Positions 1 to 6,095 of a stretch of 6,095 nucleotides of DNA are shown here, piece by piece. The notes beneath the pieces are model-generated. The model saw only the letters and a program-made list of their open reading frames with translations, ran no database searches and was not told the DNA's origin. Origin of the DNA: an uncultured Acinetobacter sp. (GTDB lineage Bacteria; Pseudomonadota; Gammaproteobacteria; Pseudomonadales; Moraxellaceae); the NCBI GenBank assembly GCA_900766635.1, contig CAAFWA010000184.1:1-6095 (forward strand), read 5' to 3'. Numbering within the stretch: the stretch's first letter is position 1; every line of letters begins with the position of its first letter. Made by a program: the position numbers and the translations under genes.

Positions 1-170
1 ACACTTAAGTGTTGACTATTGATCGTGTCTTGCGTGCGGGCTTGTAGGGTTTGATCAATCTTACGTTCTTGAACACTCACTATTTGGCAACCGCTGAGCT
101 GAGTGAGCATCATGCAGATCACACTACCCATGACATACTTTTTGGGACTGAAAAGAGGCAGAGTGCTCAT
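1..170 (-). CDS. Putative lipoprotein, N-terminal 56 codons only (runs off left edge)
   Basis: Read on the minus strand, an ATG at 170-168 opens a frame that stays open to base 1: 56 full codons plus two bases. The start is preceded by a GAG ribosome-binding element six bases away. The N-terminus is a lipoprotein signal peptide: basic residues K10-K11, a hydrophobic stretch from about Y12 to L22, then a lipobox L25-S26-G27-C28, so the mature protein would begin at a lipidated Cys28. The first mature residues (QIVSVQERKIDQ...) are polar and I do not recognise the family. A membrane-anchored hydrolase or other envelope protein is possible, but too little is visible to say. It is divergent from the receptor operon, sharing a 211-base intergenic region, so a functional link to metal uptake is not implied. 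Confidence rests on the lipobox, the start and the unbroken frame. Confidence 0.7.
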   Translation of the reverse strand, partial: MSTLPLFSPKKYVMGSVICMMLTQLSGCQIVSVQERKIDQTLQARTQDTINSQHLS

Positions 171-329
171 GATGGTCTCACTATCATACGAAAATTAACA
201 GTGTAACTGACATGACAACCTCTGTGCAGCGTGTTTTAGTCCATTCAATAAAAAGTAAATATCGAGTGTGTTTTTCAAATGAAGACGAAATAAATATGGA
301 ATGACGTACAGCAAAACGATTTACATTTA

Positions 330-347
330 GTTATGTTATAACATAAC
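330..347. repeat. Perfect 18-bp palindrome overlapping the Zur-like site
   Basis: The sequence GTTATGTTATAACATAAC is identical to its own reverse complement. Its centre lies between 338 and 339, so it is offset by 2.5 bases from the dyad axis of the predicted Zur core (base 341). It could be a second register of the same operator or an incidental product of the ATAAC/GTTAT repeats that make up the Zur arms. The symmetry is seen directly; any function is inference. Confidence 0.85.
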
Positions 348-349
348 AT
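333..349. promoter_or_regulatory. Predicted Zur (zinc uptake regulator) operator
   Basis: The 17 bases ATGTTATAACATAACAT form an inverted repeat with seven-base arms ATGTTAT / ATAACAT around a three-base centre. Against the core of the gammaproteobacterial Zur box as I remember it (ATGTTATA-N-TATAACAT) there is one mismatch, a C in place of T just right of centre. The flanking bases beyond the core match the longer consensus poorly. The site lies 33 bases upstream of the receptor ATG and overlaps the predicted -10, as expected for Zn-Zur repression relieved by zinc starvation. Fur and other Fur-family boxes share dyad symmetry, but typical Fur boxes are rich in GATAAT-type hexamers, which are absent here. 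Confidence 0.72.
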
Positions 350-381
350 TAAATAGGGGTAGTTATTAGTATTGAAAATAT

Positions 382-2316
382 ATGTATAGGTTGATCAGCA
401 GTGTGTGTTTATATGGATTAAGCCACATTGTGGTTGCTGCACAGCCAGCAACTAAACAAAACCGTATTCATGAGATGAATACATTAGTCGTCACAGCATC
501 ATCTCGGCCCGAACAGCTCAATGACGTATTGGCCAGTGTGAATGTTGTAGAGGGTTCTAAGTTACGGCAACGACTCACGCAAGATTTGTCTGATGCTTTA
601 GAACAACAAGTGGGGATACAAACACAAGGTTTAGGCCTAAATCGTAAAGGTGTATCGATTCGTGGGATGAATCCAGAGCATACTTTGTATTTAGTTGATG
701 GGCAGCGCATTAATTCCTCTTCCTCGGCGATTGCTCATTCGGATGCAGAATTAAATTGGATTCCTGCTGAAGCCATTGAGCAAGTTGAAGTGGTCCGTGG
801 ACCAATGTCATCTTTATATGGCTCTGAGGCACTCGGTGGTGTGATCAATGTCATTACCCGAAAGCCACTTCAAAGATGGCAAGGTTCAACCACGGTGCAA
901 GGGCAATGGTATGCAGATCAGGCCTTAGGTGGTGAGGTGTATAAAACCTCAGCCTATGTATCAGGGCCTTTGCTTGAAGATCAATTGGGCATGAATGTAT
1001 GGGCAGAGCATCGCCGACAATCCGCTCTAATGGACCCACAGCAACCACAACGCTATTTAGAGGATCAACAGAAAAATCAAAGAGCGCATGTCGGATTATT
1101 TTGGCAAATCACAGCGCAGCAACAGGCAGAATTCTATGCCGAATATGGTCAAGAACAACGCCATGATCTACGTGTGGGGCAAAAGCAAAGTTATCAAGTC
1201 GATGATGAGATTCAACGGCAACGCTTAGGCCTAAAGCACACCGGAGAATGGGCTTGGGGCAAGAGTCAATTACAAATTTATGAAAGTGATTTTAAACGCC
1301 AAAGTGAACGCAGCGATGGAGCGGAGCACACCCATCAACAATTGACTGATCAAGTTGCACATTTACAACTGCAATGGGATCAAGCCAATCATGAACTGAG
1401 TATGGGGCAAGAGTGGCGTCAAGAACGCTTAAAAGACCCAACCGTAAATACGCAGCATGAGGCAAGAATCAGCCATTATGGCATGTATCTCCAAGACACA
1501 TGGCGATGGTCTGATGCCATCAAGATTCAGTGGGGGCTACGTGCAGATCAACATGCTGAATTTGGTTGGGCATGGAGTCCAAATTTAAATACGGCGTGGC
1601 AGCTGCATGAGGATTGGACCTTAAAAGCCGGCATTGGACAAGGCTTTAAAGCCCCCACTTTGAAACAACTTTCTCCTGAATTTGAATCCTATGCTGCTAT
1701 GGGCGGCCGTGGCGTTATTCGTGGTAATCCTGATCTTCAGCCTGAAACCAATACGGCTTATGAACTTGCTTTAGACTTCACACACGGCGACTTCAATATG
1801 CAAATCGGGGTGTTTGAAAATCGTGTCGATGATTTGATAGACACGGTACGCCGTGCCAAGTGCGATGTGGCGGCTAAAGTGTGTCTTGATTATGTCAATG
1901 TGGCACAAGCTAAATTACAAGGAATGGAATGGCAACTGCGCTATCCCCTTGCTGATACTTGGCAATTTGAACATCACTATACGTACTTAAATGCCAAAGA
2001 TCAGCGTACAGGAGAGCCACTGGTCGATCGTGCCAAGCATCAATTTAACACCTCGGTAGATTGGCAGCTTAATGATCAGCTCGAGTTGCAATTGCGTCAT
2101 CAATATCGCAGTCGTCAGTATCAAGGCGATGAACAATACAGTAAGGCTTATCAGCTTTGGCATCTTTATGCCCAATATCAATGGCATGCAAACTTGAGTT
2201 TACAAACAGGCATCGAAAATCTGACCAATCAACAATTAGGATTTTCAAGCGATCAATTGCACAGCTATAGCGATGCCGGTCGCCGTTATTTCTTTGGCAT
2301 TCAAACGAGATTTTAA
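382..2316 (+). CDS. TonB-dependent outer-membrane receptor (BtuB/CirA-like, metal-complex type)
   Basis: This is a complete 644-residue receptor for energy-dependent import across the outer membrane. A signal peptide (R3, hydrophobic to A20, predicted cleavage VAA|Q21) is followed by a TonB box around residues 33-40 (NTLVVTAS, very like BtuB). The plug domain spans roughly 41-165 and carries typical elements: SIRGM at 92-96, YLVDGQRI at 103-110, IEQVEVVRGP at 132-141, SLYGSEALGGVINVITR at 144-160. The barrel follows to the C-terminus, including GFKAPTLKQL at 421-430 and GNPDLQPE at 448-455, and ends in a terminal Phe preceded by alternating aromatics. The mature protein has only two cysteines, C494 and C501, probably disulphide-bonded in an extracellular loop. 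The ligand cannot be read from sequence: the FRAP-His-NPNL haem signature is not met, since no histidine lies between FKAP and NPDL. The Zur-like operator and the CobN-family gene two bases downstream suggest zinc-linked uptake of a metal complex or tetrapyrrole. The ATG at 382 has only a weak ribosome-binding site, but alternatives at TTG 391 or GTG 403 would shorten the signal peptide. Confidence 0.93.
   Translation: MYRLISSVCLYGLSHIVVAAQPATKQNRIHEMNTLVVTASSRPEQLNDVLASVNVVEGSKLRQRLTQDLSDALEQQVGIQTQGLGLNRKGVSIRGMNPEHTLYLVDGQRINSSSSAIAHSDAELNWIPAEAIEQVEVVRGPMSSLYGSEALGGVINVITRKPLQRWQGSTTVQGQWYADQALGGEVYKTSAYVSGPLLEDQLGMNVWAEHRRQSALMDPQQPQRYLEDQQKNQRAHVGLFWQITAQQQAEFYAEYGQEQRHDLRVGQKQSYQVDDEIQRQRLGLKHTGEWAWGKSQLQIYESDFKRQSERSDGAEHTHQQLTDQVAHLQLQWDQANHELSMGQEWRQERLKDPTVNTQHEARISHYGMYLQDTWRWSDAIKIQWGLRADQHAEFGWAWSPNLNTAWQLHEDWTLKAGIGQGFKAPTLKQLSPEFESYAAMGGRGVIRGNPDLQPETNTAYELALDFTHGDFNMQIGVFENRVDDLIDTVRRAKCDVAAKVCLDYVNVAQAKLQGMEWQLRYPLADTWQFEHHYTYLNAKDQRTGEPLVDRAKHQFNTSVDWQLNDQLELQLRHQYRSRQYQGDEQYSKAYQLWHLYAQYQWHANLSLQTGIENLTNQQLGFSSDQLHSYSDAGRRYFFGIQTRF
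2307..2310 (+). promoter_or_regulatory. Ribosome-binding site of the CobN-family gene, inside the receptor gene
   Basis: A GAGA element lies in the last codons of the receptor gene, eight bases before the ATG at 2319. It supports that start, which also gives a full signal peptide with basic residues R3, K5 and R8. The next in-frame ATGs (codons 13 and 15) would remove this positive N-region. With only two bases between the receptor stop and this start, the two genes are probably translationally coupled. Confidence 0.6.
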
Positions 2317-2318
2317 GC

Positions 2319-5300
2319 ATGCCTAGATTAAAAACAGATCGTGCATTCTATTTGATGCTGATGTGGCTCTGTGTCATTTATGTGTGTGGCTACAGCAGTA
2401 TGAGTCATGCACAAGGCCCAAGCCATACACAGGTTTTAGTGATCCATACGGATTTTGTGAGTATAGATAAATTTAAACAGCTCCAACATGTGGCACAGCA
2501 ATATCAAGTTGATATCAACCACATCAGCCTTGGGACAGGCAGTAACCTCCCTGATGCTGTGCAAAAAGCACAGATCGTGATTTTTGATGTACCTCGTCCA
2601 TCGGATCGTGCGCAAGTCATAGAGAAAGCTTTGCCTCAGGTCCAAGCACTGCAGCGGCCTTTATTGAGCATTGGTGGTGGTGCATTACATACAGAACACA
2701 TTGATCCTGTACAAGCGCAGCGCTTGGCAGCACTTTATCAGCAAGGAGGCGCCGAAAATTTTGCTGAATTCTTCCAAGCGTTGCATCGTTGGCAGCAGAC
2801 AGGTGATCTCGTGGTTGCTGAGGCACAAGTTTTACCTGAAATGGCGATTTATCATCCTAAAGCTCAACGCTTATTTAACACAGCACCTGAGTACGTGGAT
2901 TGGTATAACCGCCAATTTCCGCCAACCACAGCGCGTTTGGTGTATGTGGTGCATCCCAGCCAAGTCTCGAATTTAACCACTCAACGTTTAGATACATTAA
3001 TCGAACTCACACAGAATAAGCACGTAATGCCGATGGTGCTGTTATGGAATGAAGCTAAGGCTAGTGGTCAAGTATCTGCGTATTTTAAAGATGTACCAAT
3101 CACAGCGTTAGTGAATCTGACCCATATTCAAAATGGTCAGGCATGGATCGAAGAGCTCAAACACTTGAATGTGCCCATGATTCAAGCCTTAAATTTTCAT
3201 GGCAATCAAACCCAGTGGCAACAGAGCAGCTCTGGCGTACCACCACATTTGGCCTCGATTTTTTTGAGTTTACCTGAAACATGGGGCTTGAGTGATCCAA
3301 GTGTTTTATCACTTGAAACAGAGGGCACATCACAGTGGTTACCTGAGCAAGTGGATAGCCTCTTGGCACGCATCCAAGCACAGGCAAATTTGCAACACCG
3401 TGCGCCACATGAGAAAAGAGTAGCAGTGATGTTTTGGAATTATCCAGCAGGTCAAAATAACTTATCGGCGTCCAATTTAAATATCCCCAAAAGCATTGAA
3501 AATATTCAACAGGCTTTGCATCAAGCCGGTTATGACACCTTGCCCCATCAGGAGGAAAAAATCTTACACGATGCCAAACAACTGTTAATTTTTGCGCAAA
3601 AGACACCGAATTTACAGCCTTTGGCCGCACAAAATTTCTTGGGTTATTTATCTTTAGATGCCTATATCAAGTGGTTAAGGGCTTTACCCCAAGCACGCCA
3701 ACAAGAATTGGCTGAGCATTTTAATGTTGAGTCACTCAAACAGCATTGGGCGGTGGTACAGCGCAACGGCCAATGGTATTTTGCTATTCCACGGGTGCAA
3801 TATGGTCAGGTGATGATATTGCCCCAACCGCCACGTGGGACGAATGCGACCAACTACCATGATCAGCGTTCTATCCCTGATCCTTTATATTTGGCGACGT
3901 ATGTGTATCTGCAACACGAGGTCGATGCACTGATTCATTTGGGTACTCACGGCACACAAGAGTGGTTGCCGGGTAAAGATAAAGGTTTAAGTGTTGAAGA
4001 TTATAGCTGGCTCACCGCAGGTGCTTTGCCTATTTTTTATCCCTATGTACAAGATAATGTGGCTGAGGCCTTACAAGCCAAACGCCGTGGTCGTGCGGTG
4101 ACGATTAGTCATCAAACTGCACCGCTTGCTCCGACAGGTTTATATGATGAATTACGTGATTTACATGATTTGATGCATCAATACATACAGCTCGATGAGG
4201 GTATGGTTAAACAACAGCTACAAGCCCGTATCATTGAGCAGACTAGGGCAAGTGGAATGGCACAAGATTTAGGTTGGAGCACTGCAGAGATGCAAGGTGA
4301 CTTTACTCAGTTTTATGAGCGCTTGCATGAACATCTGCATCAATTGGCAGCACAAGCCATTCCCATGGGTTTACATCGCTTTGGTCAAGCCCCAGAAGCT
4401 AAACAACGCATAATGGTGGTGTTACAACAATTAGGTGCAGACTTTATTCACGCCTTAGGACAAGACCCAAGTGAAATTTTTAATCAATCTTCAGTAGATA
4501 TTCAACAATCTTTGCCATTTCGCTTTTTAGAGCAACATCTCTTCTCGATGCATCCATACGATGCTGATGTCGCTGCGATTGAAATGACACCTGCTTTAGC
4601 CAATTGGTTGATCAAAGCGAAAGCCAATGAACAGCGTTTAGGTGCGACACATGAGCTACCTAGCTTGCTCAATGCTTTAAATGGTGGATTTATTCGCCCA
4701 ACTTTAGGTGGAGATGCAATTCGTCAACCCGATGTTGAAAGTGGCGGCAATCTATATGCCTTTGATGCCAATAAAATTCCAACCCAAGCGGCTTATCAAA
4801 TCGGTCAACAGACGTTTGAACAATTGTTAATGCAATACCAACAGCAACATGCGGGTCAAACCCCCAAAAAGATTGCTTTAAGTTTGTGGTCATCTGAAGC
4901 GATTCGACATATGGGTGTTTCTGAGGGCCAAATTCTTGCTGCGTTAGGCTTAGCACCGGTTTGGGATCAAGCAGGGCGTTTAGTTGATTTACAAATCATT
5001 CCACGGGAGAAATTACAACGTCCACGGGTTGATGTGGTGATTCAAGCGACGAGTGTGTATCGGGATCAATTTTCAGGCTTTATGCAGCGCTTAGCACAGG
5101 CGATTGCAAAATTAGCCACCTTACAAGAAGCAGATAATCCGATTTATCAACATAGTCAAAGCATGAAAGCAGCGTTGATCCATCAAGGTTATGATGCAAC
5201 TGAAGCACAGCATTTGGCAGCATTGCGCATTTTTAGTAATGCACCGGGTGAATATGGTTCAGGCTTAAGCCAACAGATTTTGCAAAACAATCAAGCGCAG

Positions 5301-6095
5301 AATGAACAACCGCTTGCCACAGGCTTTTTAAATCGTTTGCAATATGCTTATGGTGAACAGACATGGGGCAGCGCTCACAGGGTCAACTTATTGGCTGAGC
5401 AACTCAAAGGCGTGGCCGTTGCCATCATGTCACGCTCTTCGAATGTGCATGGGGTTTTATCCACCGATCATGCCTTTGAATATTTAGGCGGCTTATCACT
5501 TGCGGTACGCCATGTACAGGGCAATTCACCTGAATTATTTATTACCGACTTACGCCAAAACAAAGCGCAAATCAACACTTTAAAAGCGTATCTAGCCGAT
5601 GAAATGCGCAGTCGTTATTTAAATCCAACTTGGATTCAAGCGATGCAAAAAGAGGGATATGCAGGCACTTTAGAAGTGCTTAAAGTCACGAATCATTTAT
5701 ATGGTTGGAATGTCGCAGATCCGAATGTAGTACGCCAAGATCAATGGCAAGACTTGTACGAGACTTATGTCAAAGACAAACGTCAACTCGGTGTCAATGA
5801 ATGGTTTGAACAGCATCATCCAGATGCACAATTACAGATGCTCACTCGCATGGCCAAAGCAATTGAAGAAAACTATTGGCAAGCTGATATGCATGTGCAA
5901 CAAGAAATCACCAAGCGCATTCAAACCCTATCTAAAGCCTTAAACGAGCGTAAAAATTCTGAGCAGCTTGCGACATTTTTAAAGCCACATGCTGTCAATG
6001 CTAATGCTTTAGAGACAAGTAGTACAGCCACTCAGGAACAGAGTGTCCAAAAAACTCAACGAGCTGCACAACCGATCTCGACTCAGGCAACAGGC
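2319..6095 (+). CDS. cobN: Exported CobN / HmuS-like chelatase-family protein (3' end beyond window)
   Basis: The frame opens at ATG 2319 and stays open for 1259 codons to the right edge, so the stop lies outside. It is a CobN / Mg-chelatase H family protein; the symbol is family-level only. Family blocks in order: HLGTHGTQEWLPGK at 540-553, the region 571-610 (YPYVQDN, then APLAPTGLYDEL), IPMGLHRFG at 681-689, LGGDAIRQPD at 796-805 with NLYAFDANKIPTQAA at 811-825, LWSSEAIRHMG at 856-866, PVWDQAGRLVDLQIIP at 880-895, APGEYGSGL at 975-983, YLGGLSLAVR at 1055-1064, and LNPTWIQAMQKEGYAG at 1101-1116. Classical CobN is cytoplasmic and works with ATPases CobS and CobT to insert cobalt into hydrogenobyrinate diamide. 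This one instead begins with a Sec signal peptide (R3/K5/R8, hydrophobic core about 9-25, SHA31|Q32) and has no cysteine after residue 23, which points to the periplasm. After about residue 1200 comes a polar Q/T/S/A-rich tail that is cut off by the window; it may lead to a membrane anchor. Its coupling to a receptor under a Zur-like site suggests it processes an imported metal ligand, perhaps as a dechelatase like HmuS. That role is inference; the family assignment is strong. Confidence 0.93.
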   Translation, partial: MPRLKTDRAFYLMLMWLCVIYVCGYSSMSHAQGPSHTQVLVIHTDFVSIDKFKQLQHVAQQYQVDINHISLGTGSNLPDAVQKAQIVIFDVPRPSDRAQVIEKALPQVQALQRPLLSIGGGALHTEHIDPVQAQRLAALYQQGGAENFAEFFQALHRWQQTGDLVVAEAQVLPEMAIYHPKAQRLFNTAPEYVDWYNRQFPPTTARLVYVVHPSQVSNLTTQRLDTLIELTQNKHVMPMVLLWNEAKASGQVSAYFKDVPITALVNLTHIQNGQAWIEELKHLNVPMIQALNFHGNQTQWQQSSSGVPPHLASIFLSLPETWGLSDPSVLSLETEGTSQWLPEQVDSLLARIQAQANLQHRAPHEKRVAVMFWNYPAGQNNLSASNLNIPKSIENIQQALHQAGYDTLPHQEEKILHDAKQLLIFAQKTPNLQPLAAQNFLGYLSLDAYIKWLRALPQARQQELAEHFNVESLKQHWAVVQRNGQWYFAIPRVQYGQVMILPQPPRGTNATNYHDQRSIPDPLYLATYVYLQHEVDALIHLGTHGTQEWLPGKDKGLSVEDYSWLTAGALPIFYPYVQDNVAEALQAKRRGRAVTISHQTAPLAPTGLYDELRDLHDLMHQYIQLDEGMVKQQLQARIIEQTRASGMAQDLGWSTAEMQGDFTQFYERLHEHLHQLAAQAIPMGLHRFGQAPEAKQRIMVVLQQLGADFIHALGQDPSEIFNQSSVDIQQSLPFRFLEQHLFSMHPYDADVAAIEMTPALANWLIKAKANEQRLGATHELPSLLNALNGGFIRPTLGGDAIRQPDVESGGNLYAFDANKIPTQAAYQIGQQTFEQLLMQYQQQHAGQTPKKIALSLWSSEAIRHMGVSEGQILAALGLAPVWDQAGRLVDLQIIPREKLQRPRVDVVIQATSVYRDQFSGFMQRLAQAIAKLATLQEADNPIYQHSQSMKAALIHQGYDATEAQHLAALRIFSNAPGEYGSGLSQQILQNNQAQNEQPLATGFLNRLQYAYGEQTWGSAHRVNLLAEQLKGVAVAIMSRSSNVHGVLSTDHAFEYLGGLSLAVRHVQGNSPELFITDLRQNKAQINTLKAYLADEMRSRYLNPTWIQAMQKEGYAGTLEVLKVTNHLYGWNVADPNVVRQDQWQDLYETYVKDKRQLGVNEWFEQHHPDAQLQMLTRMAKAIEENYWQADMHVQQEITKRIQTLSKALNERKNSEQLATFLKPHAVNANALETSSTATQEQSVQKTQRAAQPISTQATG

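Larger units (their letters stand above)
320..349 (+). promoter_or_regulatory. Predicted sigma70-type promoter of the receptor-chelatase operon
   Basis: A -35-like TTTACA at 320-325 (one mismatch to TTGACA) is followed after 18 bases by a -10-like TAACAT at 344-349 (four of six bases match TATAAT). Transcription would begin near 355-358, giving a leader of only about 25 bases before the receptor ATG at 382. That is too short for a riboswitch. The predicted Zur-like operator covers part of the spacer and the whole -10, the usual geometry for repression by blocking RNA polymerase. The rest of the 171-381 intergenic region is AT-rich, and I see no convincing promoter for the divergent gene in it. 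The boxes are modest matches, so the exact start site is uncertain. Confidence 0.45.

Noticed and set aside
1..12. Perfect 12-bp palindrome ACACTTAAGTGT at the left edge
   Set aside because: It is inside the lipoprotein coding frame at the truncated edge, with no promoter context; probably chance.
355..359. AGGGG as the ribosome-binding site of the receptor
   Set aside because: It is 22 bases from the ATG at 382, too far for normal initiation, and probably coincides with the transcription start region.
171..381. Cobalamin riboswitch upstream of a BtuB-like receptor
   Set aside because: The region shows no B12-box-like conserved core, and the predicted leader after the -10 is only about 25 bases, far too short for the aptamer.
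631..1234. TTAGGCCTAA palindrome at 631-640 and again at 1225-1234
   Set aside because: Both copies are in the receptor coding frame and encode the common L-G-L tripeptide; two copies of a ten-base word do not support a repeat element.
2671..2976. 101-codon open frame on the plus strand in another frame
   Set aside because: It overlaps the CobN-like gene, which has clear family motifs and continuous coding; the alternative product has no recognisable character.
3157..3630. 157-codon open frame on the minus strand
   Set aside because: It lies wholly within the CobN-like coding frame, has no family resemblance or ribosome-binding context, and is a shadow of the real gene.
2319..6095. Ordinary cytoplasmic aerobic cobaltochelatase for B12 synthesis
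   Set aside because: The signal peptide, absence of cysteines, receptor partner and Zur-like control all argue against it, and no cob biosynthesis gene or cobS/cobT is seen in the window.

Overview
The window looks like chromosome from a gammaproteobacterium of the Acinetobacter/Moraxellaceae type. The DNA is moderately AT-rich, TTA leucine and CAA glutamine codons are frequent, the proteins are glutamine-rich, and the operator resembles the gammaproteobacterial Zur box. This assignment is inferred from composition and gene content, not from a database match.

Layout. Positions 1-170 (minus strand) hold the first 56 codons of a divergently transcribed lipoprotein gene that runs off the left edge. 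Positions 171-381 form a divergent intergenic region. On the plus-strand side it carries a plausible sigma70-type promoter overlapped by a near-consensus Zur-like operator. Positions 382-2316 encode a complete TonB-dependent outer-membrane receptor with signal peptide, TonB box, plug and barrel. Only two bases later, at 2319, a very large gene of the CobN / Mg-chelatase H family begins. It is open for 1259 codons to the right edge without meeting a stop. Its chelatase domain appears essentially complete, and only a low-complexity C-terminal tail is cut off.

Main point. The CobN-family protein is not an ordinary cytoplasmic cobaltochelatase. It starts with a Sec-type signal peptide (predicted cleavage SHA|Q), has no cysteine in the 1228 visible mature residues, and is tightly coupled to an outer-membrane receptor behind a Zur-like operator. 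No cobalamin riboswitch is visible. The arrangement fits the TonB receptor / exported CobN-like / MotA-ExbB-like / DUF2149 operons known from pseudomonads, and the HmuS branch of Bacteroidetes haem-uptake loci. My working model is a zinc-starvation-induced system. The receptor would import a metal complex or metallated tetrapyrrole-like ligand into the periplasm. The CobN-like protein would then act on it there, perhaps removing rather than inserting the metal. Energy would have to come from something other than cytoplasmic ATP, plausibly a proton-channel protein encoded just past the right edge. The substrate and the direction of the reaction are inference.
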